DNA of 64,000 bases from Megamerina dolium (lineage: Eukaryota > Arthropoda > Insecta > Diptera > Megamerinidae), in NCBI GenBank assembly GCA_963854835.1, contig OY978525.1, forward strand, positions 79,353,628 through 79,417,627, written 5' to 3'. The stretch's first letter is position 1; each line of letters begins with the position of its first letter. The position numbers and the translations under genes are program-made. Below, in pieces: positions 11,249 through 22,379 of this stretch. The notes beneath the pieces are model-generated. The model did no database searches, was not told the DNA's origin, and was given only the letters and a program-made list of their open reading frames with translations.

Positions 11249-11612
11249 AGAAGATAAAAACAAACAAAAAAGGCATATCACAAAAAAAAAACCAACTCCC
11301 GGTGAAATTTTCAAATTTCTATAAGACGTGAATACAGCTCAACAAACAACGGCAACAAACAACGGCAACGAGCAACGGCAATAATGAACATCTCAGCAGC
11401 GGCGATCGTAATCTGGTAAGCCCATTCATAATATATACATATAATATCAATCTTATTATAAATACAATAATATAACTATAATTAATAAGTGGACGTTGGG
11501 TTATTTCTTGCATTTCATAAGTATAAAATTATAAAATAATAATACTATTAATAGTAGAAAAAAATAATAATAAATAAAAAAAAAATTTAAAAAAATAATA
11601 AAAGAACATACG

Positions 11613-11737
<125 letters not shown>

Positions 11738-11774
11738 AAAAGAGGGGAGAAAGAAGAAAAAAAAAACCATTCCT

Positions 11775-12289
11775 ATGATAAGAATTATCAAAGAAAAACC
11801 AAAACATAAATATCACCTTAGAAATAACACACCACAGACAATCACAGAAAATAACATTATGACAGGAAACGGACAGCACACAAACAACACAGTAGATATT
11901 TTTAACTCATTAAAAATCCCTGATGCCATCAAAGACCTTCCAAAATTTGACGGAAACCCTCGCCTTTTGTACGAATTTATTAATAATGTTGTAGAAATCT
12001 AATCTCTCGTACAACAAGCCGACAACACTCCACAAGAAAGAATATTGTTAAGAGCAATCAGGAACAAAATTAATGGTGCAGCTAATGAAGTACTAAATAT
12101 GTACGGCACCCAACTCAATTGGGATGAAATAAAAAATAATCTCATCTTGCACTATTCAGACAAAAGGACAGAGACATCTCTAATTAGGGACCTACACACA
12201 CTAAGACAAGAAAGGAAAACCATAAAACATTTTTATAGTGAAGTTATAAAGCTACAGTCAGCTCTAATTAACAATATAAGAATACACCT
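11775..12289 (+). pseudogene. gypsy B gag, truncated
   Basis: Starts at the ATG at 11775. The first piece has PDAIKDLPKFDGNPRLLYEF, and after a stop near 12002 it continues with LLRAIRNKINGAANEVL and LTLRQ-like spacing to KLQSALINN. This is the N-terminal capsid-type gag of 17.6/Tom-like gypsy elements. The rest of gag, including any zinc knuckle, is missing where the SINE begins. Confidence 0.75.
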
Positions 12290-12547
12290 ACCTACTTATT
12301 TTAACCGGTTCCGAACGGCAGAACACTTGTGACATCACTTTTTCTGAGCTTTGTCACAGAGTTCTTTTAGAAGCTTTTTCATGGGAAGTTGTTACTGTCG
12401 GAAGAATTGCAAATTGTTTGCCGACAGGTGGGTACCATTCGAAAGAAAAATCTTATCGATATTAAATTTGTTATGCATCAGCCAGGGGTTGAACCACGAC
12501 CTACAGATCAGAAGGCGAACACACTAACCACTGAGCTACGGCACCCA
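12290..12547 (-). mobile_element. tRNA-derived SINE, copy 1 (minus strand, 3' part missing)
   Basis: The complement starts gggtgccgtagctcagtggt (tRNA A-box-like) and has a B-box-like gtggttcaacccc. The body matches the four other copies up to ctaaaataagtagg, where this copy stops; the last roughly 110 bp are absent. No target duplication is visible, so a later deletion may have removed an edge. Confidence 0.9.
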
Positions 12548-12889
12548 AAAGGTCACATTACAACATTTAATGAATTTAACCAAGAAGAATGTTTAGAGTT
12601 TCTACTATTCGAATTTCACAAATACTTCGACGGACTCCTAGGAATCAATGCTCTCACCCAAATAGGTTCTAACATAGATGTGGAAAACAAAATATTGCGA
12701 ACAAAAACTTGTTTGATTAACCTCAAATATAAGCCCAATTTGACATCTGGTAAACATATTATTCCAGCAAACTCTAAACAAATTATAAAAATCCCTGTAG
12801 ACATTGAAAACGGCGATATTTTTATAAATTCAGTTAATATTAACTCATTCTTTTTCATAGCAGAAGGAATTTACCATGCAAAAGATTAG
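12548..12889 (+). pseudogene. gypsy B protease-region fragment
   Basis: The reading frame continues from the SINE into HITTFNEFNQEECLEF and then YFDGLLGINALTQIGSNID, the C-terminal flap and helix of a retroviral-type aspartic protease. The active-site DTG/DSG segment lies in the missing part. It ends in a stop after GIYHAKD. Confidence 0.65.
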
Positions 12890-13177
12890 TACAGTCTCGT
12901 GGAAATTACAAATGTGTCTGACACAGAACAAGTACTGTTCTTAGAACAACCAATTAAAGTACATATGTACATATAATCCCTCTAATTTCATTGAAGTAAA
13001 CTTAAATAACATAACCACTTTCGATCCAAATCAATATCAACTTAAACTAAATAACCATAATGTCGCAAACGATAATGAAAATAACAAAATAAAGACAGAC
13101 CTCTCTAAACTACTAAGAATAAGCCACCTAAATTCCGAAGAAAAAAAACTTTACTTAACTATGCAAAAGATTTAACA

Positions 13178-13866
13178 ATGTTTTTTTATAAAGAAGATGA
13201 AAATCTAACCTTCACCAATGAAGTGAAACATAAAATTACCACAGTCGACGATATCCCTATTCACACAAAATCTTATAGATATCCATACATACACAAAGAA
13301 GAAGTGAAAAGCCAAATAACAAATATGCTGGAACAAGGTATCATAAGACATAGTTTTTCTCCATGGAGCTCAACAGTATGGATTGTACCAAAAAACTCGA
13401 TGCTAGTGGCAAACAAAAGTGCAGATTAATAATAAATTGCAGGAAGCTGAATGAAAAGACCATTTCTGATCGATCCCTTTACAATGATATTCTTGATAAA
13501 CTAGGAAAATGCATGCACTTTTCAACCCTCGACCTCGCTAGTGGATTTCATCAAATAGAAAATAATATTATTGACCGAGAAGAAGATATAATTACTTATA
13601 TACAATATATAAACCTAATCATTTACAACATAGACTTATTAAGCAATCACCTGTCTAATATAGCAGATTCAATATTACTTGTAAAATTAAACACTATATC
13701 AAAATTTATACTGAGTCATGAAGAACTCGAAAATATTTCAAATAACTTCCAAAACCAATCAATTAATATAAAGTCATACGAAGAATTGTACGAACTCCTA
13801 AGATTACAAGCCTACTACAACGATACTAATATCATATTTAATATAAAAATATCAATTATATCTAAA
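13178..13866 (+). pseudogene. gypsy B reverse-transcriptase start fused to an env remnant
   Basis: Around 13235-13566 the fingers part of reverse transcriptase is readable in two registers (HKEEVKSQITNMLEQGIIR, then [14 protein letters not shown]). At about 13570-13590 the frame passes without a break into env-like sequence ([33 protein letters not shown]) of the kind carried by errantivirus-type gypsy elements, where Env would mediate membrane fusion. Everything between the RT fingers and late env is deleted. The fragment ends where the LINE begins. Confidence 0.65.
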
Positions 13867-13874
13867 GAAATAAG

Positions 13875-16800
13875 GGACAGGGAAATCCGACGTCGGGAGG
13901 TGATGAGCGGGGTGGACAATCTGGAAAGATTGTTAACCCAGCGGACTCACAGTCCTCGCATGCGGTACCTGGGCCGAGTGGTCTTGGCAGAGCGCCTAAA
14001 CGTCGGGCTGAACAGGCAAAGGGCGAGCCCACCAGGGCGAGGAAGACTTACGCTCAAGTAGCGGAAGCTGACCTCGTTATGGGAGTCATGGACTTGTCAC
14101 TAGAGGGGCTTCTGGAGGATACTCATCTGAGTACCTTCAAGGTATCTTTGTTGGATGCCATGGAGTCTCTTGAAGACGATGTCAATGACATTGGATTTGT
14201 CGGCAGGGCAAGGGTGGAGAGCGGATTGATTGTACTAAGGTGCAAAAATCAGCTATCCAAGCAATGGCTGTGCAAGACAGTGGAGCACCTAACCGGTTTG
14301 TGGGAGGGTGCGAAGCTCAAATGTGACAGCCTAACTGCCTTGTCGACAAAGAGGAAGATGGTGATTGTTGCTCATGGCAATGCTGTGGCCAGCGACATCA
14401 TCCTCAGAAGGCTGCAGCGCCAGAACGTCTGTGTGAAGGACACTTCCAAATGGAGTGTTATCCGCACAGAAGGGTTTGGCGAGGCAGAAAGGGCAGGTGT
14501 TGCACTCACCGTGCTGTGTCCTAGGGAGGACGCGGAGGCCGTCAGGATCGCAGGGGGGAGACTCAACTGCGGTCTTGAACAGGCCGTCGTTAAATTCCAG
14601 AAGGATGCAGTATGAGGGGTGCGACGCAGCTCCTGGCGTGGGGCTAGTGGCAGATTCTGCAAGGAAGAAGCCATCAGGGCGGGAGGTGGGCCCGCGCCAG
14701 GAACCACTAAATGTGTGTCAACTCAATATTCACCACAGCAAAGCAGCATCAGCAATGATGGTGCGGAGCTTCGATGAGGATGAGCTTGACATTGCACTGG
14801 TTCAGGAGCCCTGGATTCTTCATGGAAGGATCAAAGGCCTATCTGCACAAAAGACCACTTTGTTTTATCCACAAACAGAGGGGAAGTTGAGGACATGCAT
14901 TTTAGTTAGACATGGGATACGTGCGATTCTAATGTCTAACTTGTGTTCACCGGATCTCACAGTAGTGAGAATAGGTGAAGGTGCGGGATCATTTATGATC
15001 GCATCAGCATACCTTCCATACGATTCTCCAGACGAACCACCTTCGAGAGAGGTGGAAGCTCTAGTGAGATTCTGTGATGGTAAGGGGGTTGGTCTGATCT
15101 TAGGCTGCGATGCCAATGCGCACAGTTCTGTGTGGGGCAGCAGCAATGAAAACTATAGAGGAGAGTGTCTACTCGAATTTATAGAAAGATTTGGTCTACA
15201 AGTTGCCAATAGGGGAACAGAACCGACCTTTGTCGACGCACGTCGTTGCGAGGTTATTGATGTTACTCTGACGAATGTCAAAATGTTGGATAGGATTTTG
15301 GACTGGAGGGTTGTGGATAGACTAACCATGTCGGACCACAGGGCCATTCAGTTTGGGATTACGTCCGATAAAAGACATAGGAACGACTGTAGAATGGTAA
15401 GGATACCGAAACGAACGGATTGTACAAGGTACTGCGAAGTTCTTGAGGAATTATTGCCAAGGAGGTTTAAGAGACCTAGAACAACTGCAGATGTTGAGTA
15501 TCAGGTGAGGGCTATCAGCTCAGCCATGATCAAAGCATTTGAAGCTTCATGTCCTCTGACGGTAGTGGACGAAGGAGATCCCACTCCATGGTGGAATGGG
15601 GAACTGGAATCCATGAAAAAGGAGACAAGGAAGGCTTTTAATCGTCACATGAGAGGGGACCCCAACGCATGGGACGACTACAAGTCAAAGAAAAGGGAGC
15701 TGAAGAAGACTCTACGCAACCGTAAAAGGAAAACGTGGAGGGAATTTTGCTCAAATATGCAAGATATGACCGATGTATGTAGATTACAGAGGATCATATC
15801 AAAGGACCCGGTGTCAAAGTTGGGATTAATTCGCAAAACGAATGGATCCTTTACAGAGACAATCGGAGAGTCACTGAAATACCTGATGGAGGTGCATTTT
15901 CCAGGAAGCTTTAGATCGGAAGATCCTTGGGAAGCCACCCGCAAGGGTGCAAACAGGAATGAAAGATTGGAAGCTGAAAGGATAGTCACCAGAGATGGAG
16001 TGATAAACGCCATTAAGCGTTTCTCTCCATTCAAAACAGCGGGTACAGATGGGATATTTCCAGCCCTACTTCAGTGGGGAGCAGAAGCTCTGGTAGACAG
16101 GCTTCTGGGAATATTTTTTACTTGCCTGGCTACAGGATATATCCCGACTCAATGGAGAGAGACTAAGGTTGTCTTTCTTCCAAAGCCGGGAAAAAGGGAC
16201 TACTCAGAGGCTAAATCTTTCCGGCCGGTTAGCTTGACCTCCTTTCTGCTTAAATGTATGGAAGGAGTACTGGCGGACTACATGGAAGGGACAACGCTTC
16301 TGACAAAACCACTGAGCAGGTGTCAGCACGCGTACAGAGCTGGCAAATCCACTGAAACGGCCCTGCACGAACTCGTTCGCGTAGCGGAGAGGGAACTGTC
16401 TTGTGGAGGGATATCTATGTCTACTTTTATGGATATAGAAGGTGCCTTCGATAAGATTGGTTTCGATAAGCTAAGGATGGCTCTTGCTTCTCGTGAAGTC
16501 AGCCCAACCATTATAAGGTGGGTGGACAGCATGCTGAGGAAAAGGGCAATAAACTTTCAAAATGGGAGTTACAGACTCAGAGGTAGGGTAGTCAAAGGGT
16601 GTCCACAGGGGGGAGTATTATCGCCCATCCTTTGGAACATCACGGTCGATTCCCTACTTCAGCTTCTGGACTCAAAAGGCATACACACCGTCGGGTATGC
16701 AGATGACATAGCGGTAACGGTGAGCGGTAAGTTCCTGGACACTATTTATGATACCATGAGAGGTGCACTCAAAATGGTTGAAGGATGGTGCACGGAACAA

Positions 16801-18055
16801 GGTCTCTCTGTAAATGCTAGTAAGTCGGAAGCAGTACTCTTTACTAAAAGGAGGACTGGACTAACAATAGACCCTCTTAGGCTTTTTGGATCGAACATCA
16901 ACGTATCCAAGGAAGTAAAGTATCTAGGTGTCATCCTGGATAACAAGCTGACTTGGAATAGTCACGTCGATGACAAGATTCGGAAGGGCAAGCGGGTATT
17001 GCATCAGTGTAAGAGAGTGTTCGGTCTCATGTGGGGAATCACTCCCAGAGCAGCGCACTGGATCTACACAACGATGGTCAGACCCTTAATAACATATGCT
17101 GCTGTGGTCTGGTGGCCTAAGGTCACCCAAAAGACCGCGAAAAGCAAGTTAGATAGGGTACAAAGAATGGCTTGTATTGGGATTACCGGAGCTATCCGGA
17201 CGACCCCAGTAGAAGCATTGGAAGTCTTTTTCGGGCTGCTGCCGTTGGACTTGCATATTATGAAGTCAGCGGCATTAACAGCATTACGTCTGAAGACAAC
17301 CAATAATTGGTATGGATTCGGCACAGAGAGGGGGCACAGGGGCATCCTGTCACTGCTATATAGCAGTGTAAAGGAGGCGCAGATGCCAATGGAGGGAATG
17401 GGTAGGCTGAAGATGACTGAAAAGTCACACAGAACACTCATTGAAGACGGCCTCACACATGATGTATGTGAGGAAAATGACATCAGTATTTTTACAGATG
17501 GTTCATTAATGGATGGCAGAGCGGGTGCTGGAATCTTCTCTAAAGAGTTGGGACTGGCATGCACTCTGAATCTGGGAAGATACGTATCGGTATACCAAGC
17601 AGAAATGCTAGGTCTAATGCATGCGTTAGACCATCTACTGGATGGAAAGGTGCAAGGTAAGAAAATCTTGCTAGCACTCGATAACCAGGCGGTGGTCAGG
17701 CGGCTGCAACAACCTACGGTATCTTCTAAGTTGGCGCTCGAATGTGTTCAGAAACTTAATGGGTGTGCTCGTAGTAATGCGATTACTCTTATGTGGGTGA
17801 AGGGACACATTGGTATAGAACAGAATGAAGCTGCAGACTCCTTGGCTAGACAAGGATCTGAAGCTGAATTTTATGGACCGGAACCAGTAGTTGCTCTCAG
17901 CAGCGGGACGGTGAAGGCAAAGGTCGAAGAGTGGATAAAGAAACTTCATCTCACGAGATGGGAGAACTTATCTACTTGTAGACAGGCAAAGGCTTCGTTG
18001 AGGCTATCAAAGGGCAGTGAATCGGGGAGGGCTCTCAGTCTAGGACGAATGACTC
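13875..18055 (+). mobile_element. LOA-like LINE, truncated at both ends
   Basis: Matches the minus-strand copy at 57160-61117. The 5' end begins within ORF1, which is common for LINEs. The 3' end is also missing: coding sequence stops shortly after RNase H and joins the gypsy 3' LTR at ctaacttgaagtag. No target duplication is seen, so a deletion probably removed the 3' end after insertion. Confidence 0.85.
13918..14615 (+). pseudogene. LOA-like LINE ORF1, 5'-truncated
   Basis: Sequence from about 13918 matches ORF1 of the minus-strand copy. The intact C-terminal block 14079-14612 includes SLEGLLEDTHLSTFKVSLLD and GLIVLRCKNQ and ends GRLNCGLEQAVVKFQKDAV; it resembles the DUF4780-like RNA-binding tail of insect LINE ORF1 proteins. 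A stop at 14061 separates it from the upstream frame. It would coat LINE RNA for retrotransposition. The first half of the protein is absent. Confidence 0.7.
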
Positions 18056-18063
18056 TAACTTGA
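14605..18063 (+). CDS. LOA-like LINE ORF2: endonuclease, reverse transcriptase, RNase H
   Basis: An open frame of 1,152 codons if begun at the ATG at 14605, which overlaps the ORF1 stop (14613-14615). Order: apurinic-type endonuclease (NVCQLNIHHSKAA; VQEPW; GCDANAHSSVWGS; MSDHRAI at about 15330), reverse transcriptase (KTAGTDGIFP; MDIEGAFDKI; CPQGGVLSPILW; GYADDIAV near 16695), and RNase H (IFTDGSLMDG near 17490; LDNQAVVRR; MWVKGHIGIEQNEAAD). RNase H plus this endonuclease type points to the LOA/R1/I side of LINEs. The expected C-terminal zinc knuckle is missing because the 3' end was cut. No internal stop, so this copy is fairly young or lightly decayed. An exact clade needs a tree. Confidence 0.85.
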   Translation: MQYEGCDAAPGVGLVADSARKKPSGREVGPRQEPLNVCQLNIHHSKAASAMMVRSFDEDELDIALVQEPWILHGRIKGLSAQKTTLFYPQTEGKLRTCILVRHGIRAILMSNLCSPDLTVVRIGEGAGSFMIASAYLPYDSPDEPPSREVEALVRFCDGKGVGLILGCDANAHSSVWGSSNENYRGECLLEFIERFGLQVANRGTEPTFVDARRCEVIDVTLTNVKMLDRILDWRVVDRLTMSDHRAIQFGITSDKRHRNDCRMVRIPKRTDCTRYCEVLEELLPRRFKRPRTTADVEYQVRAISSAMIKAFEASCPLTVVDEGDPTPWWNGELESMKKETRKAFNRHMRGDPNAWDDYKSKKRELKKTLRNRKRKTWREFCSNMQDMTDVCRLQRIISKDPVSKLGLIRKTNGSFTETIGESLKYLMEVHFPGSFRSEDPWEATRKGANRNERLEAERIVTRDGVINAIKRFSPFKTAGTDGIFPALLQWGAEALVDRLLGIFFTCLATGYIPTQWRETKVVFLPKPGKRDYSEAKSFRPVSLTSFLLKCMEGVLADYMEGTTLLTKPLSRCQHAYRAGKSTETALHELVRVAERELSCGGISMSTFMDIEGAFDKIGFDKLRMALASREVSPTIIRWVDSMLRKRAINFQNGSYRLRGRVVKGCPQGGVLSPILWNITVDSLLQLLDSKGIHTVGYADDIAVTVSGKFLDTIYDTMRGALKMVEGWCTEQGLSVNASKSEAVLFTKRRTGLTIDPLRLFGSNINVSKEVKYLGVILDNKLTWNSHVDDKIRKGKRVLHQCKRVFGLMWGITPRAAHWIYTTMVRPLITYAAVVWWPKVTQKTAKSKLDRVQRMACIGITGAIRTTPVEALEVFFGLLPLDLHIMKSAALTALRLKTTNNWYGFGTERGHRGILSLLYSSVKEAQMPMEGMGRLKMTEKSHRTLIEDGLTHDVCEENDISIFTDGSLMDGRAGAGIFSKELGLACTLNLGRYVSVYQAEMLGLMHALDHLLDGKVQGKKILLALDNQAVVRRLQQPTVSSKLALECVQKLNGCARSNAITLMWVKGHIGIEQNEAADSLARQGSEAEFYGPEPVVALSSGTVKAKVEEWIKKLHLTRWENLSTCRQAKASLRLSKGSESGRALSLGRMTLT

Positions 18064-18137
18064 AGTAGAGAAAATGAAATGTAAATTAAAAAAAAATATA
18101 TTTTTTTTATTAAGTTCAAAAAATAGAACTTATAACT
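18056..18137 (+). repeat. 3' LTR tail of gypsy B
   Basis: About 82 bp matching 10787-10866, starting taacttgaagtagag and ending gaacttataact. The first roughly 370 bp of the 3' LTR are absent, lost with the 3' end of the nested LINE. Confidence 0.85.
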
Positions 18138-18150
18138 CGGATCCTCTATA

Positions 18151-20830
18151 CAGTTAAACCTCCCACAACGCGGTTTCCTATAACGCGTTTTCGATACAAC
18201 GCGGTTCCCAAAATGCGGACATTTTCTTACAACGCTACTCTTACAACGCGATTTTTACGAAAATTTTTTCAAATATTTACTATTTATTTTAATTTGAAAA
18301 AGGGTTTCTTGCCCAAATAAAATTCTTTGCATTTTGATCATACTTTGATACCTATCTTTTTTATAGCATTGCCACCCTACACTTGAACATGTGTTTACAA
18401 AGTGACAAACAAATACATACGTAATTGTGTAGTCAACGACAAAATTAAAAAAAGGGGTTTCCCCGCGGTTCTAACATCACACAACAATTTACGCTACTTT
18501 CATTTGATGTAATAATTTTTTTGTTATTTTGTTGTCGGCATTGCAAATAAAAGCATCAATCTGAAGCGTGTAAAAAATTGCGAAAAAATATTCAGTCTAA
18601 TTCCAGTTAAATTATAAAAAATTTGTGAAACAGTTGTTGTTTTTTCGTAAAAGAGTTTTGATAAAATTATTTTAAGGTGAATAAGTAAGTTTCTTTTAAA
18701 CCTATGTATGTAACTTTATTTAAATGCAAATAAATTTTTTAATTTAGCCACAAAAATGCCGAATGAAAAAAAACGCCGTTAAAACGAAAATTTGTATCCA
18801 TTGAATTAAAAATACAAATTTTGGATCGACTTCAAAATCAAGAGAGGATATGTGATATTGCCAGACATTTTAACTTAAATGAGTCAACAATAAGAACTAT
18901 CAAACAAAACGAAGAAAAAATTTGAAGTTCGGTAGCATCTGGATCCTCTGTAGTCGCGAAAGTAACTGCTCGTCCTAGACCGCAGATAATGGAGAAAATG
19001 GAGCAATCGCTTATGGTGTGGATAGAAAACATGACAAAAAAAACGATTGCCCTTAGATGGGAATGTAATTAAGCATAAAGCACTAAAAATATTTAATTAT
19101 TTAAAGGAAACAGGACAATCGTCAATCAATGAAGACAATCATCAATTCGTAGCTAGTAATGGATGGTTTGGAAAATTCACAAAAAGACATGCACTTCACA
19201 ATTTAAAAATACAGGGAGAAAGTGCATCCGCAGACGCAGATGCAGCAGAAAAATATCCAGCAGAGTTCGAAAAAATTATTAAAGAAAACGGTTATTTACC
19301 TGAACAAGTGTTCAACGCAGATGAGACAGGCTTGTGGTGGAAAAAAATGCCTTCAAGAACTTTTATTTCGAAAAACGAAAAAAGAGCTCCTGGCTTTAAA
19401 GTTTCGAAAGATCGAATAACATTATTGCTGTGCAGTAATGCGTCTGGTGATTTTTTGACCAAGCCAATGTTTATTAACCGATCATTAAATCCAAGATGTA
19501 TGAAACAATGCAACAAAAACAACCTTCCAGTGTATTGGAGAGCCAACAAAAAATCATGGATGACTGCCAGTTTATTTAATGATTGGTTTTATCATTGCTT
19601 TGTTCCTGACGTAGAAAATTATCTAAAAAAAAAGAACTTAGCATTTAAAGTTTTACTACTTTTAGATAATGCGCCATCCCATTCGACTGATTTAAGTCAT
19701 CCTAATGTTCAAATCGAATTTTTACCGCCCAACACCACATCGCTATTACAGCCTTTAGATCAGGGCATAATAGCAGCATTCAAAGCTTACTACATTCGGA
19801 AATCCTTTGAGGTAATATTAGATAAGATGGAGTCAGCAAATATTACGGTTAAAGAAGTCTGGAAACAATTTACAATTTTAAATTCCGTTGAAATTGTTGA
19901 TGCGTCACTTAATGAAATTCGTCCTTCAACATTAAAAGCTTGCTGGAAAGCACTAATACCGGAAATAGACGTTCAGGGCACTGTTTCTACATCAATAGAA
20001 GATGAATATAGGAACATAGTGAGATTGGCGAATGCAGTAGAAGGTGATGGGTTTGATGAAATAACAATGGCTGATATTCAAGAATTAATTGCGGACGACG
20101 AAATAAACGAAGCAGATTTAGTGGCAATGACAAATGAAGAATCAGTTGGAGATAGCTCTGACGATCTTTCCGATGTTGAAAATAAAAACTTCACTAAAAA
20201 TATCGAAAAAGTTTTAAATATGGCAAAGCAGTTGGAAGAATACATTTTGGAGAACAACCCTTTAAGTGACAGAGCAGAAATATTTAAACGAAATCTTCAA
20301 AACAATTTAGCTCCCTATCAAGAAATTTATAAAGATTTGCGAAATAAGAGCAAACAAACTTCAATGCACGATTTTTTCAAACCAATAATCGTGGAAAGGA
20401 TGCCCGAATATGATAGTGGATCAAGCTCAGATTTTGAACTAGTACGAACAAAACGTTCGAAACAAATCATACTAAGTGATGAGGAGGAGTAGAAAGTTAT
20501 CGTTCTGTTTTGGCTTTAATTTATTAAATCTTTCAACTTGAATATTTTACGTAGAATTGAAATTTTATTTTATTTTGTTTTGTTTTGTTTTTGTTTAAAT
20601 AAATGGAGTGTTATTAAATTACATAATATGTATGTTCTTATGACTCAACAAATAAATGCACAAAATTATATTAAGTACATATTTTTACTATACAAATTTC
20701 AATATTTTATTGAAATTTTTTTTACTTTGGAACCAAACTCTGATTTTTGTATGGAGTTAGAGTCTCCTACAACGCGATTTCCTATAACGCGGAGTTTTTT
20801 AGGAACCTATTCACCGCGTTGTAAGAGCTG
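18151..20830 (+). mobile_element. Tigger/pogo-type DNA transposon
   Basis: Ends are inverted: left cagttaaacctcccacaacg, right complement cagctcttacaacgcggtg, each followed by further acaacgcg/tataacgcg motifs. TA flanks at 18149-18150 and 20831-20832. The empty site is preserved near 61250 in the second copy of element A. Length 2,680 bp. Confidence 0.9.
18756..20492 (+). pseudogene. Tigger/pogo transposase, frameshifted N-terminus
   Basis: An intact 481-residue frame runs from 19047. It has a CENP-B-type DNA-binding end (NGWFGKFTKRH) and a DDE_1 core: D92 in FNADETGLWW, D207 in LLLDNAPSHS and D238 in LLQPLDQG, with 30 residues between the last two as in pogo. Upstream, from the ATG at 18756, the first helix-turn-helix (IELKIQILDRL; DIARHFNLNESTI) is readable in another register with a stop near 18922 and a shift near 19035. 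The enzyme would move the element by cut and paste into TA. The acidic C-terminus is common in this group. Only about three lesions separate it from an open gene. Confidence 0.85.
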
Positions 20831-21659
20831 TACTTATATATTCTTTATTAAGATCTTAATGATATCCCGGCCAGTGCGCATGAGTATTGCAGTATTACAC
20901 CGAATTACAATTCAACACGATGAATTGCAACATATGTTTTTATACGCGTTAACACTGCGCCTTTCTCTTTCTAATTTACAAAATATTCGAAATTTTTACA
21001 TTAATCCCATTACTTCTTGTGATTCATATCTAAATATTTTAGTTCTTCTTTGCTATGACCCTTATTAACTCTTTCTATTTGTCTTAATCCTTTCGAAAGA
21101 TTGTATATATTTTTGTTTGTTTGGTGTTCCAGCGTTGATGCTGCACTTTATCAGTCTAGTACTCTCCAATTTCGACTTCAGCTATTTCCTATATATTTGC
21201 CTATACCTATATTTTTTGAGGGACCCTATATTCTTGTAGGATATTAATGGGGAAATTTTAAGTATTTTTGTATATATCAATATTTTATTTTATTGTTGTC
21301 AAAAATAAAGGAATAAAGGGTAGGAAAGGAGAAAGAAAAAATAATAAATAATGTAATTCTCATACCATTTCCATAATTGTCAGTCGATTAAATTTATTTC
21401 CATACATCTATGGTCAGCATATTATAAAACGCCATTTGGTTCATGATGTATTTTTATTTTTATTTTAATTATCATGTTTAGGAATTTTATACTTTCATGC
21501 CCAAAACCAAAATTTTCATAGTTGTGCATTTGCTCGTGTTATGTGCATTTTCTCTGTAATTCGATTCTTGTATATCTACAAGTATATGCCTTATTATTTT
21601 GAGTGTCGTACTCACGTTATTGTACAGTAGCTGGATTGTTATGCATTTTGTTTTATATA

Positions 21660-22135
21660 AGCCGCATTCTTTTGCACGCGAGTTGCAAAAGAACACTGAC
21701 TTATTTGCCGAACTGCATGCAAAGCAACAACAAAAATAAGCGATATCGTCTATTTTAACCGAGTTCAATTTAACTGGCTTATATTTTAATCGACCTGAGT
21801 TATAGTGTTGGAAAGTAAAAAACAGCACTATTGTGAATAGACTACTGGAATGTGCTTGGGAAATTTCAACAACACGTCAAATTATTGTAATTATAAACAA
21901 AAATAAACAAAATAAAGCAAGTGCAAATAAAAATTTATTTTAAATAAACGAATATATTTATCACAGATTCCGCAGAATTGTTTCTTTTTTGTTTTTATTT
22001 CGTTTATAAATTTCACGAACAACCATATATACCACCAGCGTTGCTAAGTAATTAAAGGGAAATTATATTCAAGTAAAGGGCAAATTAAATGCGAGTTGGT
22101 GTTCTTTTGCAACACGGTTACAAAAGATTGCAGCT
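21660..22135. mobile_element. 476-bp MITE, copy 1
   Basis: Starts agccgcattcttttgcacgc and ends with the inverted counterpart ...aaaagattgcagct. A 3-bp ata lies on both sides. Related copies are at 41072-41536 (opposite orientation, separate site) and 62088-62507 (same site in the second element A). No coding capacity. Confidence 0.85.
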
Positions 22136-22379
22136 ATAGTCAAATAAATTTTGTTTTTATTTTATTATTTTTTTGTACGGAATTTTGTTTTTTTTTTTGC
22201 ATCTTTGTAGTATTATCTATTTTGTTTAGTGTCAAAAATTCTCGTGAATCTTTGTTTTGTACATTTCGTTCTCATGCTTTTATTCATACTCGGTATTATG
22301 TTATTGTAGTATGTTTTTTGTTTAGGTTTGGATCATCAAATTTAATATTAATCTAATTTTGGTGGAAAGGTTTTATTAA

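Noticed and set aside
14455..14604. Extension of LINE ORF2 upstream of 14605
   Set aside because: This stretch overlaps the ORF1 coding frame and has no relation to endonuclease; the later ATG at the ORF1 stop fits LINE organisation better.
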